A DNA stretch of 64,000 nucleotides from Mycobacteroides abscessus ATCC 19977 (GTDB lineage: Bacteria > Actinomycetota > Actinomycetes > Mycobacteriales > Mycobacteriaceae), in assembly GCF_000069185.1 (NCBI RefSeq), contig NC_010397.1:248001-312000 (forward strand), given 5' to 3'. Position 1 is the first letter of the stretch. Each line of letters starts with the position of its first letter. The notes beneath the pieces were generated by a model. The model was not told where the DNA came from, made no database searches, and saw only the letters and a program-made list of their open reading frames with translations. The position numbers and the translations under genes are program-made. Shown in pieces: positions 34,881-43,980 of this stretch.

Positions 34881-36059
34881 TCATGGTAGCGGACTGGACT
34901 GGGTGCTTATGTCCACCACCGGTTTGACCGGCCCCGATGCACGTCGTGAGCTGGCCACGAGAGCTGCTCCGCCGATCAGCGCGGCCACCAGGATGCCCAG
35001 TAGTGGACGGAATCCGAGGGCATGTGCCAGGTAGGGGGCCGAGCTGGCGCCCAGGAAGACGGTGAATCCGTACAGGGCGGTGCCCGCACCCCGCCGCGGA
35101 GCGGCTCGATCGCCGAACATAGTGACCATCGCGGTGGAGGAAACAGCGATCCCGGCGACAAAGATGTTGCTGCCGGCGATGATGATCGGCACCGAGCCGG
35201 CACCCAGGGCCTCAACGGCAAGCCCGGCCGCGGCCAGCAGGTAGCCGACCAGTGCCCCGGTTTCGGTACCGACCCGGCCCACCCATGACCCCACAAAGGG
35301 GGCCACCAGCATGCCGGGAACACCGGCCAGCCGGATGGTGGTGCCCATGGATTCGGGTAGGTGCAACGCATCCACCAGCTCGGTGGCCAGGCTGGTGTAC
35401 ATCGCGACGAACGACAACATGAGTACGAAGACCGCGACCAGCGGAACCGCGATGTCCGCGCGGGCCAGCAGACGCGCCTGGGCGGCGAAACCGGACACCA
35501 CCCGCGTCGACGGGTCACCGGCGCGCTCCTCATGCATGACGAGTGCCAGCAGCGCCACATTGACCGCGAGCCCGGCCGCGCTCAGCCAGAACAGCCACTG
35601 CCAGCCCCATGCCTGAGTGATCACCGACGCCATCACCTGCCCCAGCACCCCGGCCATCAGGTACGCGGTGGACACCGCGCCGATCGCGGTAGTGGCGGCA
35701 CGGCGCGGCAGCGCCTCCCCGAGATAGCTCAGTGCAGACGGCGAGAATGCGCCTCCGGCGAAACCCTGGATTACCCGGAACAATCCTGAGAGCACGGGTG
35801 TCGGGGCAAAGGGCACCAGAAAGGTGAGCACGGCCATCACTGCCACCCCGGCAAGTAGCACACGCCGCCGTCCGAACCGATCGGTGACGGGACCGAACAG
35901 CAGAAAGCCTGCCGCATAACCGAAGAGCGCAGCGGACAGCGCGGGCGTCATGTCCTGCCCGCCGTAGGACGCGGACACGATGTCGTGGATCGGGATCCAC
36001 ACGTAGAGCTGCATGGTGACCTGCAGCGCACACAGCACGATCAGGACAACCCGTGTCAT
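34881..36059 (-). CDS. MFS transporter
   Basis: 392 aa, twelve membrane helices. The loop 2-3 motif GPVTDRFGRRRVLLAG and its counterpart VGSWVGRVGTETG are typical of drug:H+ antiporter-type MFS proteins (DHA1). Likely exports a small molecule by proton antiport; substrate unknown. Ends 6 bp before the tRNA-Ser gene; divergent from the quinone oxidoreductase gene, with which it may share regulation. Confidence 0.87.
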   Translation of the reverse strand: MTRVVLIVLCALQVTMQLYVWIPIHDIVSASYGGQDMTPALSAALFGYAAGFLLFGPVTDRFGRRRVLLAGVAVMAVLTFLVPFAPTPVLSGLFRVIQGFAGGAFSPSALSYLGEALPRRAATTAIGAVSTAYLMAGVLGQVMASVITQAWGWQWLFWLSAAGLAVNVALLALVMHEERAGDPSTRVVSGFAAQARLLARADIAVPLVAVFVLMLSFVAMYTSLATELVDALHLPESMGTTIRLAGVPGMLVAPFVGSWVGRVGTETGALVGYLLAAAGLAVEALGAGSVPIIIAGSNIFVAGIAVSSTAMVTMFGDRAAPRRGAGTALYGFTVFLGASSAPYLAHALGFRPLLGILVAALIGGAALVASSRRASGPVKPVVDISTQSSPLP

Positions 36060-36154
36060 CTCTGCACTATTGGCCGGTCACCGGGACGGTGGCAATGCTC
36101 GGCGCCATTGTCCGTCACGTTGTGGGGCGCCCCCGCATACCGCAAGATGTGTGC

Positions 36155-37129
36155 ATGCGCGCCGCCTATATCCAACAGCGGGGACCAGCCGAAAACATCC
36201 GGTATGGAACACTTTCCGAACCTGTCGCCCAGCCAGGCGAGGTCATCGTCCAGGTTGACGCGGTGGCGGTCAATCCGGTCGATACCTTCGTCCGGTCTGG
36301 TTCGTACCCGACCGAGATCCCGCTGCCGTTCGTGGTGGGACGCGATCTGGTGGGCCGGGTGGTACACGGTGCCGCGGGGTTTCAGGCCGGCGAAAAGGTC
36401 TGGTGCGGCAGCCTCGGGTACGACGGAAGGCAAGGTGCCACAGCAGAATTGGTTGCTGTTCCGGCCGAGAGGCTGTACCGGCTGCCTGTGCAGGTAGATC
36501 CATTGGCGGCCGTGGCGGTGCTTCATCCCGCCTCGACCGCGTATCTGGCGACCGTCGAATACGGCGAAGTCAGGTCAGGGGAAACGGTATTGATCCTCGG
36601 TGCGGGTGGAAACGTGGGATCGGCTGCCGTCGCCCTGGCCGTCGGGTCCGGCGCGATGGTGATTGCGGTGGCGTCGCGCCGTAGCCTGGACAGGTGCGCG
36701 CAACTGGGCGCACACGAGGTGTACGACTACACCGCGGACTGGGTCCCGCAGGTCAGCAAGGCCCACCACGGCGCCATCGATGTCTGCATCGATACCTCGG
36801 GTGTCAACGACGTCGCCATGGCGGTGGATCTGCTTGCGCCGCACGGCCGGATCGTCTTGCTCTCGGGCGACGGCACACCGGAAACCCAACGTGCGGTGCC
36901 GCTGGGACCGCTGTACCGCAAGAGTGGTTCCCTGCGAGGGTTTGTCATGTCCAGGGCGACGGTCCGCCAGCTCACCGATGCGGCTCAACGCATCGCGATG
37001 TTGCTGGGTACCGGCGAGATCACACCGAATATCATTGATTTGATGCATTTTTCGGAGACGGCGCGGGCACATCGGCGTATCGAAACCGAGGTAATGGGCG
37101 GCACCCGCCTCGTGTTGCTCCCCGCCTGA
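36155..37129 (+). CDS. Quinone oxidoreductase-like MDR protein
   Basis: 324 aa from MRAAYIQQRG. GroES-like N-terminal domain (AVNPVDTFVRSGSYP) and Rossmann domain with LGAGGNVGSAAV near residue 150. It lacks the zinc ligands of alcohol dehydrogenases, so it belongs to the zinc-independent quinone oxidoreductase/zeta-crystallin branch that uses NADPH. Open frame extends upstream; GTG 6 bp before is an alternative start. Last gene before the accessory block. Confidence 0.85.
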   Translation: MRAAYIQQRGPAENIRYGTLSEPVAQPGEVIVQVDAVAVNPVDTFVRSGSYPTEIPLPFVVGRDLVGRVVHGAAGFQAGEKVWCGSLGYDGRQGATAELVAVPAERLYRLPVQVDPLAAVAVLHPASTAYLATVEYGEVRSGETVLILGAGGNVGSAAVALAVGSGAMVIAVASRRSLDRCAQLGAHEVYDYTADWVPQVSKAHHGAIDVCIDTSGVNDVAMAVDLLAPHGRIVLLSGDGTPETQRAVPLGPLYRKSGSLRGFVMSRATVRQLTDAAQRIAMLLGTGEITPNIIDLMHFSETARAHRRIETEVMGGTRLVLLPA

Positions 37130-37171
37130 TTTCTCGGCCGCAACCAGGCATTTACCGGCACCAGTGCACCG

Positions 37172-37204
37172 ACTTGACGGACCCGAAAACCAACTTGACG
37201 GACC
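37172..37204. promoter_or_regulatory. Direct repeat ACTTGACGGACC upstream of nitrosuccinate-type operon
   Basis: Two exact copies of ACTTGACGGACC (37172-37183 and 37193-37204) lie 21 bp apart, two helical turns, 50 bp upstream of the first gene of the operon. Such spacing suits a dimeric activator. Each copy includes TTGACG, which could serve as a -35 element, but no good -10 hexamer follows at 17 bp. Confidence 0.45.
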
Positions 37205-37254
37205 GTCCGCGGATACATCGCTGCCCCCTATTGGCCGGTGCCAGCCTGTGATGC

Positions 37255-37785
37255 GTGACCCTCTTCGAAATCGAAACCAGCGCCTTCTGCACCGCATCCC
37301 CCGACGAGCTGTACGCCTTGGTCAGCGACCTCCCCGAAAGCGGCCGATGGAGCCCTGAATGCATTGGCGGACAGTGGATATCCGGCGAACCTGGCCAGGT
37401 TGGCGCCCGCTTCCGCGGAAACAACAACCGCGCGACCGATGTCGTCGCCTGGGCGCCGGTGGTGCGTGGGGGCTGGCAGACCGAGAGTGAGATCGTCGCC
37501 GCCGAAGCGCCAAGACAGTTCAGCTGGTCCATCCTCAACCGTTCGGGCGAACTGCAGGAGAGCGTTTGGAGCTATTTTGTGGAACCGGTCGAGGGCGGAT
37601 CTACCCTGCGACACCACTACCGGATGGGCAAGCCCACCGAAGGAATCACCGAGATCATGTCGCACCTCGACGAAGAGGGCAAGCAGCGCTTCGTCCGTGA
37701 ATGGGGCGACAAGCTTCGGGCCGATATGCAGGCCACCGTCGATGCGATCGCGCGTATTACCCAGGAAGCGGGCGTTCCCCAATGA
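37255..37785 (+). CDS. SRPBCC family protein, first gene of CreE/CreD-type operon
   Basis: 176 aa, GTG start. SRPBCC fold pattern: ETSAFCTASPDELYALVSDL, SGRWSPE, central GARFRGNN, and a long C-terminal helix. Proteins of this fold act as aromatase/cyclases or lipid-binding proteins; within a biosynthetic operon it may bind or fold an intermediate. Overlaps the ligase gene by 4 bp. Confidence 0.75.
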   Translation: MTLFEIETSAFCTASPDELYALVSDLPESGRWSPECIGGQWISGEPGQVGARFRGNNNRATDVVAWAPVVRGGWQTESEIVAAEAPRQFSWSILNRSGELQESVWSYFVEPVEGGSTLRHHYRMGKPTEGITEIMSHLDEEGKQRFVREWGDKLRADMQATVDAIARITQEAGVPQ

Positions 37786-39347
37786 TCCTGCAGCGCATCG
37801 GAAACCGCGGTATCAAACTCGGTACGCTGTTCGAGCGCGCGGCCCGGCGGCACCCTGACAACACCCTGACCCTGGATCATCGGCCGTCGCTGGCCCCTCA
37901 GCTGGAGGGCACCGCGACCATCGCCGCGGTGGCGTCCGCCGTCGACGACATCGCGCGGCGGCTGCGGGCCGCCGGAGTTGCTCCCGGTGAAAAGCTGGTC
38001 ATCCACAAGTCGGACGGTTTCGACATTACCCTGGCGGCATGCGCCGCCGCGCGTGTGGGCGCGATACCAGTGCTGTTGTCTCCCAAGCTCGATGGTTCAA
38101 CGGTGGCAACGCTGATCGGACGGGTGGGCAACCCTGCGCTGCTGACCGACGCGGCCAAGCTCGACGGCGAACTGGCCGACGAGCCCATCGCCGAGATCAC
38201 CTCGCGTGTTCTGCTCGCCGAAGGCGTTCACCCACAGGCGGTGACACTTTCGGCGCTCACCCCCGCGTGCCCGGCACCGGCGGTCATCCCCAGCCCCCAT
38301 GATCCTGCGCTCATCACGCACACCTCAGGTACCACCGGAGTGCCCAAACTGGCAGTGCACACCAACTTCACCTTCGAGGCGAGATATCGTCCGCAGGCCG
38401 CCGTCGCCGCACTGGTGCGCCGCCGCGAACCCATTGTCATCCATGTCTCGTTCGTGCATTCGCGTCTGGTAACCGCGTTGGCCATCGCCATCTTGCGCGG
38501 CTTCCCCGTGGTAGTGCTTGTCGACGACGCACCTGAGCGCGCCGCGGAGATCTTCCTGCGCGTTAAACCGGGAATCCTTGAGGCTCACCCGAATACGTTC
38601 ATCAACTGGGAGGTATTGGCCGAGGACCCGCGTCGCCCGCTGGCCTCGGTGAAGTACTTCAGCAGCACCTTCGACGCGATTCACCCGCGCACGGTGCGCA
38701 CACTGCTCGCCGCCTCGCAGCGCCGACGCCCGCTGTTCGGCCAGCTGTATGGCCAAAGTGAGGTCGGTCCCATCGTGGCGCGTGGTTTCAGCCGGTTCCG
38801 CTCCGCGGACTCCGATGGTCGTTGCGTCGGCCATCCGTTCCCGGGCATGACCGACGTGCGGATCGTTTCGCGTAACGGACAACTGCCTTCTGCGGACAAT
38901 CCCGGGTACATCGAGGTGCGCACCGATGGCCGGATTCGCACGTATCTGGGCGAGCAGGAACGCTACGAGAAGCAGCTCGACAACGGCTGGTGGCGGATGG
39001 GTGATGTCGGCTACCGCACCCGTTGGGGATGTATTCACCTACTGGACCGCGAGGTCGATCTGATCGACGGTTTCGGCAGTACTCTGGCGGCCGAGGATCG
39101 CTTGTTCCTAGCGGTCGATGAGCTCACCGAGGTGATCATCGTTGCCGGCCCCAACGGACTTGCCCAGCCGGTCGTCTGCACGAAAAACAATGTGCCGCTG
39201 AATCGTAACGCATGGGATGCCGCTGCGGCGAAATTGCCGCCGATGGCGCCGCCACTGCACCTACGCCTCGATGAACTTCCGCAGACCGCCACCACGAAGA
39301 TCAAGCGGCTGGAACTGTCGGCACGTATCGGAGCGGGGTCCCTCTGA
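37782..39347 (+). CDS. ANL-superfamily AMP-forming ligase, candidate diazotase
   Basis: 521 aa. Core motifs of adenylate-forming enzymes: phosphate loop THTSGTTGVPK (about residues 179-189), YGQSEVG (A5-like), GWWRMGDVGYRTRWG with LLDREVDLIDGFG (A7-A8) and a C-terminal TTTKIKR, giving the A10 Lys. Normally such enzymes make acyl-adenylates and acyl-CoA. In cremeomycin and avenalumic acid pathways, homologues (CreM, AvaA6) instead use ATP to diazotise an arylamine with nitrous acid. Its operon with CreE- and CreD-like genes makes that role plausible here; the assignment is inference. TGATG overlap with the next gene. Confidence 0.75.
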   Translation: MILQRIGNRGIKLGTLFERAARRHPDNTLTLDHRPSLAPQLEGTATIAAVASAVDDIARRLRAAGVAPGEKLVIHKSDGFDITLAACAAARVGAIPVLLSPKLDGSTVATLIGRVGNPALLTDAAKLDGELADEPIAEITSRVLLAEGVHPQAVTLSALTPACPAPAVIPSPHDPALITHTSGTTGVPKLAVHTNFTFEARYRPQAAVAALVRRREPIVIHVSFVHSRLVTALAIAILRGFPVVVLVDDAPERAAEIFLRVKPGILEAHPNTFINWEVLAEDPRRPLASVKYFSSTFDAIHPRTVRTLLAASQRRRPLFGQLYGQSEVGPIVARGFSRFRSADSDGRCVGHPFPGMTDVRIVSRNGQLPSADNPGYIEVRTDGRIRTYLGEQERYEKQLDNGWWRMGDVGYRTRWGCIHLLDREVDLIDGFGSTLAAEDRLFLAVDELTEVIIVAGPNGLAQPVVCTKNNVPLNRNAWDAAAAKLPPMAPPLHLRLDELPQTATTKIKRLELSARIGAGSL

Positions 39348-40552
39348 TGAGCCGGCTCATCGTCATCGGTGGAGGCATCGGCGGATTGGCTGTCGCACTG
39401 AGCGTCGCCGCGTCCGGTAACGAGGTTGTGGTGTTGGAGCGGGCGCGCGAGTTCGCCGAGATAGGCGCCGGTATTCAACTCGCTCCCAACGGGTTACATG
39501 CTCTCAAGCTACTGGGCGTGGGCGACAGGGTCGCCGGCATCGGCGTGCAGGTGGATTCACTGCGGTTGTTCGACGCCACCGTCGATCGCTTGATCAACAC
39601 CATGAGCCTGGGGGTGGACTACCAGCATCGGTTCAACAGTCCGTATCTGGTGGTGCATCGGGCCGAGCTACACAGAATCCTGGTCGACGCGTGCGCCGCC
39701 GATGAGCGCATCGAACTGCGCAGCCGCAGTGAGGTGATCGGGTATCAGCAGGATGCGTTGGGAGCGCGTGCCCAACTTGCCGACGGCTCCAGTCTCGGGG
39801 GTGACGGGCTCGTCGGCGCCGACGGCATCAATTCCACCATCCGGCGCACGCTGCTTGCCGACGGCCAACCGCGAGTATCCGGGATCACGGTGTATCGCAC
39901 CACGGTGCCCATCGAACAGGTCGATGCGAGCCTGCGATCCAACTCGGTTACCTGGTGGACCGGACCGGGATGTCACCTGGTGACCTACCCCATCGCCGGA
40001 GGCTCACTGCTCAACCTGGCGGCGAGTCGTACCGATGGCGCCACGGAGGCGTTCTCGGGAGTTTCGGTGAGCGAGGCCCGGGTGCTCAGCGAGTTGGCGC
40101 CGTTGCGCGGCACGGCACGTGCCCTGCTGGAACTGGGCAGGGATTGGAGATCCTGGGCGCTGGTAGACCGTGACCCGGTGCGGCAGTGGTCCGATGGCCG
40201 CGTCGTGCTGTTGGGCGATGCGGCGCACCCCATGCTGCATTACGCGGCGCAGGGCGCTAGCCAAGCGCTCGAAGACGCTGTCGTCTTCGGCGCAATCATC
40301 GGCACCGATCCCGACCGTGTTCCGGGCCGATTCAGCCGCTTCGTGGAGGCTCGATGTGACCGCACCGGTGACGTGACATTGGCGGCCCGGGCCAGCATCG
40401 GTCTGTGGCACGCGGCCGGGGAAGCAGCTGTTGAACGCAACGAGAAGCTGGGCGCGATGCGCGATTCCGATCTACACCAGGCGCTGGCCTGGATGCACGG
40501 GGACACCGATTTCGGGCTGGCCTCGGTGACGTCGGCGGTGGGGGTGCGGTAG
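39347..40552 (+). CDS. Salicylate hydroxylase-like FAD monooxygenase
   Basis: 401 aa. Group A flavin monooxygenase: GGGIGGLAVALSVAASG near the N-terminus, DG motif GLVGADGINSTIR, and GRVVLLGDAAHPMLHYAAQG near residue 285. Uses NAD(P)H and O2 to hydroxylate an aromatic ring, possibly ipso-decarboxylating as in salicylate hydroxylase. In the operon it would tailor an aminoaryl acid before or after the nitrogen chemistry. Directly abuts the next gene. Confidence 0.87.
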   Translation: MSRLIVIGGGIGGLAVALSVAASGNEVVVLERAREFAEIGAGIQLAPNGLHALKLLGVGDRVAGIGVQVDSLRLFDATVDRLINTMSLGVDYQHRFNSPYLVVHRAELHRILVDACAADERIELRSRSEVIGYQQDALGARAQLADGSSLGGDGLVGADGINSTIRRTLLADGQPRVSGITVYRTTVPIEQVDASLRSNSVTWWTGPGCHLVTYPIAGGSLLNLAASRTDGATEAFSGVSVSEARVLSELAPLRGTARALLELGRDWRSWALVDRDPVRQWSDGRVVLLGDAAHPMLHYAAQGASQALEDAVVFGAIIGTDPDRVPGRFSRFVEARCDRTGDVTLAARASIGLWHAAGEAAVERNEKLGAMRDSDLHQALAWMHGDTDFGLASVTSAVGVR

Positions 40553-42481
40553 ATGTCCGATCACCAGATTTGCATCATCGGCGCGGGGCCGCGTGGGCTG
40601 GCGGTCCTGGAGCGCCTGTGCGCCAATGAACGCCACGCACCCAGCGCGGACCGGATTGTCGTGCATGTGGTGGATCCCTACTCGCCGGGAGCCGGATCGG
40701 TGTGGCGCACCGATCAGTCCTGGCACCTGTTGATGAACACTGTCGCATCACAGATCACCGTCTTCACCGACGACAGCGTGGCCATCGACGGGCCCATCGA
40801 GCCCGGGCCGACGCTCTATGAATGGGCGCAAAGCCTTGCGTTGCTGGGAGATCCATCGCACAGTGGGCCGCGGGCGATCGAAGAGGCGCGAACATTGCGC
40901 CCCAACTCCTATCCGACGCGCGCCCTCTATGGGCACTATCTCAGCGATAGCTTCGCGCGCGTTGTCGGCTGGGCGCCCGAGCATGTGACCGTTCGCGTGC
41001 ACCGCTCGCGTGCGGTGGCACTGGCCGACACCCGTGGCGACATCGAGGGGCCGCAGGGCGTTCGGCTGGAAAATGGAACTCGGCTGCACGATCTGAAGGC
41101 CGTTGTTCTTGCCGTCGGACATGTGCCGGCCGGGCTGCGCCCCAGCGAGGCACGGGCTGCCTCGCTGGCCCGTATCCACGGATTGACCTACGTGACGCCG
41201 GCCAATCCCGCCGATATCGACTTATCTGCCATCAAACCGGGTGAGCCGGTGGCGGTACGTGGACTGGGCCTGAACTTCTTCGATTACATGGCTCTGCTGA
41301 CGGTGGGCCGCGGCGGAAGGTTCGTGCGGGCGGGCGCCCGCCTCGTGTACCAGCCTTCGGGCCAGGAACCCGTCTTGTACGCCAGCTCGCGGCGCGGCAT
41401 CCCGTACCACGCGCGCGGGGAGAATCAGAAGGGATCGGCCGGTCGTTACTTCCCACGGCTACTCACCGTGGAGCGTATCAACCGGATGCGCGAGGATCTG
41501 GGTGCTCTGCTGCAGTTCCGCCGCGACCTCTGGCCGCTCATCGCGCGTGAGGTGGAATGTGTCTACTACGAGCGGCATCTGGCCCAGCGTGGAGTTTCCG
41601 TCGAGGAATTCGCCGAGTGCTACCTCAATGCGGCACCGGAGGAGCTGCCGTCCATCCTGTCCGAACATGGTCTGGTCGATATTGCCTGGAAATGGGACGA
41701 TCTCGATCGCCCATGGGGTGATCGCAGGTTCACCGGCCCCGATGATTTCACCGCCTGGATCCTGGCACACCTGCGCGCCGATGTCGTCATGGCGAGGGAG
41801 GGCAATGTCGACGGGCCGGTCAAGGCCGCGCTGGACGTGCTGCGCGACTTACGCAATGAGATCCGCCTCGCGGTGGACCACGGTGGCCTGGACGGAAAGT
41901 CGTACCGGGACGAGTTGGAGAGCTGGTACACGCCGCTGAATGCCTTCTTGTCCATAGGTCCTCCGGCGCAGCGGATCGAGGAGATCATCGCGCTGGTGGA
42001 GGCGGGCGTCATGCATTTGGTGGGGCCGCAGATGCAGGTGCGCTTCGACACCCAAGATCCGGCGGTGGTGGTTGAGTCGCCGCTGGTGCCGGGGTCGGCG
42101 GTGCGTACGCGCAGTCTCATCGAGGCACGATTGCACGAACCCGACCTGCGCCGCAGTAACGATCCGCTGCTGATCTTCCTGCAGGAGACTGGGCAGTGCC
42201 GCCAGTACGAGATTCCGACGGGAGACAACAAGACTTACCAGACAAGGGGATTGGCGGTTACCGCGCGCCCGTACCGATTGATCGGTGCCGATGGGCGGGC
42301 GCATCCGCGCCGGTTCGCCTATGGGGTTCCCACCGAATCCGTGCACTGGGTGACGGCGGCGGGTATCAGGCCCGGCGTGGATTCGGTGACACTGGGTGAC
42401 GCCGACGCTATTGCTCGTGCCGCCCTGGCGAGTGCGCCCACTGCGGCTGCGGATGTGGGCGATCACGGGGTGCTGGTGTGA
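40553..42481 (+). CDS. CreE-like flavoenzyme, putative aspartate N-oxidising monooxygenase
   Basis: 642 aa. FAD/NAD(P)-binding family of PF13454 type: CIIGAGPRGLAVLERL at the N-terminus, VLAVGHVP and VRGLGLNFFDYMALL giving the second nucleotide site near residues 225-245. Length and layout match CreE/FzmM/Spb38, which oxidise L-aspartate in steps to nitrosuccinate. The neighbour with a 4-bp overlap is a fumarase-superfamily lyase, as in those pathways. PF13454 alone is functionally broad, so the call rests on the gene pair. Confidence 0.72.
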   Translation: MSDHQICIIGAGPRGLAVLERLCANERHAPSADRIVVHVVDPYSPGAGSVWRTDQSWHLLMNTVASQITVFTDDSVAIDGPIEPGPTLYEWAQSLALLGDPSHSGPRAIEEARTLRPNSYPTRALYGHYLSDSFARVVGWAPEHVTVRVHRSRAVALADTRGDIEGPQGVRLENGTRLHDLKAVVLAVGHVPAGLRPSEARAASLARIHGLTYVTPANPADIDLSAIKPGEPVAVRGLGLNFFDYMALLTVGRGGRFVRAGARLVYQPSGQEPVLYASSRRGIPYHARGENQKGSAGRYFPRLLTVERINRMREDLGALLQFRRDLWPLIAREVECVYYERHLAQRGVSVEEFAECYLNAAPEELPSILSEHGLVDIAWKWDDLDRPWGDRRFTGPDDFTAWILAHLRADVVMAREGNVDGPVKAALDVLRDLRNEIRLAVDHGGLDGKSYRDELESWYTPLNAFLSIGPPAQRIEEIIALVEAGVMHLVGPQMQVRFDTQDPAVVVESPLVPGSAVRTRSLIEARLHEPDLRRSNDPLLIFLQETGQCRQYEIPTGDNKTYQTRGLAVTARPYRLIGADGRAHPRRFAYGVPTESVHWVTAAGIRPGVDSVTLGDADAIARAALASAPTAAADVGDHGVLV

Positions 42482-43860
42482 GCGGTTACGTGGACACCGG
42501 GCTGCTGTCTCCGGTCAGCGCGGGGACAGCAGCTGAGGCGGAACTGAGCGATGCGGCGTGGTTACAGGCCATGCTCGACGCAGAGGCCGCGCTGGCCGCT
42601 GCCCAGGCGGACATCGGTGTACTGCCGAGGGCGGCGGCAGATGTCATCGCCAGGGCGGCAGCCGGGCACGGCATCGACGTCCGTGCGGTGGCGCTGTCGG
42701 CGCGGGAGACGGCCAACCCCGTCGTCGGGCTGATCAAAGAACTGTCCCGCGCCGTGGATGAGATCGAGCCGAGTGCAACAGATTACGTGCATCGCGGATC
42801 AACCAGTCAGGATATTCTCGATACCGGCGCGATGATTGTGGCCAAGCGGGTGCTGGGGATCGTCGCGACGGATCTGGGGTACACGGCCGATGCCCTGGCA
42901 GAGCTGGCGGGCGCGCATAGCGGCACCGTGATGGCGGCCCGCACGCTGGCGATGCAGGCCGTACCGACGACGTTCGGGCTCAAGGCGTCCGGATGGCGTC
43001 AGCTGATCTTGGAGGCACGCGCGCGTGTGGTCGCGCTGGCGGATGCGCTGCCGGTATCTCTTGGTGGGGCGGCCGGAACTCTTGCCGGATACCTGGAATA
43101 TGCGGGGCAGCACGGAGCCGATCCGGCAGTGTTCGTCGAGAAGCTGAACGCGGCATTCGCACACAGGACAGGGCTGGCCGCGTCCGGCCTGCCGTGGCAT
43201 GCGCTGCGTACTCCGATAGCGGATATCGGCAGTACGACGGCATTTGTGACGGGTGCACTCGGGAAGTTCGCGGTCGATGTGCTGACGTTGAGCCGCACCG
43301 AGATTGCCGAGGTGGCGGAGCCGGCTCCGCCGGGGCGTGGGGTGTCCTCGGCTATGCCACATAAGCGTAATCCGGTGTTGGCGACAATGATCCGGTCGGC
43401 AGCGCTGCAAGTCCCGTCCCTGAGCGTTGTGCTGACGCAGTCGTTGATGAGCGAGGACGAGCGGTCGGCCGGAGGCTGGCATGCGGAATGGCTGGTGCTG
43501 CGGGAGTGTTTGCGTCTCGCCGGGGGTGCGGCACAGACCGCGGTCGAGCTGAGCCGGGGGCTACAGGTGCGTGCCGACCGCATGGCGGAGAACCTTGCGC
43601 TGCTCGGCGGTCAGCCGTCGGCGGAGCGACTGGCGGCGGCGCTCGCGCCGCGGCTGGGCAAAGGCCCGGCAAAGGCCGTGGTCACCAACGTGGTGGATCA
43701 GGTGATTGCACGTGGCCTGAGTTTGCGCGAGGCGACTCGGGCGCGACCCGAGATCATCGCGTGGTTGAGCGAGGCCGAGATCGATGAACTGCTGGACCCT
43801 GCCACCTACACAGGAGCAGCAGGTCAGCTTGTTGAGGAGGCCTTGACGCACCTCTCCTGA
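42478..43860 (+). CDS. CreD-like lyase, putative nitrosuccinate lyase
   Basis: 460 aa, GTG start overlapping the CreE-like gene. Aspartase/fumarase superfamily: HRGSTSQDI (about residues 105-113) and the mobile-loop signature GVSSAMPHKRNP (about 288-299) with the catalytic Ser. By sequence it is closest to 3-carboxy-cis,cis-muconate cycloisomerase/PurB-like lyases, the group that includes CreD, which releases nitrous acid from nitrosuccinate to leave fumarate. No protocatechuate pathway genes lie nearby. Functional call is from context. Confidence 0.72.
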   Translation: MSGYVDTGLLSPVSAGTAAEAELSDAAWLQAMLDAEAALAAAQADIGVLPRAAADVIARAAAGHGIDVRAVALSARETANPVVGLIKELSRAVDEIEPSATDYVHRGSTSQDILDTGAMIVAKRVLGIVATDLGYTADALAELAGAHSGTVMAARTLAMQAVPTTFGLKASGWRQLILEARARVVALADALPVSLGGAAGTLAGYLEYAGQHGADPAVFVEKLNAAFAHRTGLAASGLPWHALRTPIADIGSTTAFVTGALGKFAVDVLTLSRTEIAEVAEPAPPGRGVSSAMPHKRNPVLATMIRSAALQVPSLSVVLTQSLMSEDERSAGGWHAEWLVLRECLRLAGGAAQTAVELSRGLQVRADRMAENLALLGGQPSAERLAAALAPRLGKGPAKAVVTNVVDQVIARGLSLREATRARPEIIAWLSEAEIDELLDPATYTGAAGQLVEEALTHLS

Positions 43861-43900
43861 GCGAGTCACCTGCGCGAACTTTCGCTCGGGTTGATTCTTT

Positions 43901-43913
43901 GCGAACTGTTCGC
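43901..43913. promoter_or_regulatory. GCGAAC-T-GTTCGC palindrome upstream of PucR-type gene
   Basis: A perfect 13-bp palindrome lies 68 bp upstream of the PucR-family gene, with another half-site GCGCGAAC at 43872-43879. Possible autoregulatory operator; inference from symmetry and place. Confidence 0.4.
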
Positions 43914-43980
43914 GCGTAAGAGTCTTGACGGTGCCTTACCCCGCCCTTAGCGTTGCCACGCACACACGGCAGACGGGTAG

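Noticed and set aside
42478..43860. PurB adenylosuccinate lyase or protocatechuate-pathway cycloisomerase
   Set aside because: No purine or protocatechuate genes nearby, and it overlaps a CreE-like flavoenzyme gene; the superfamily signature alone does not separate these roles.
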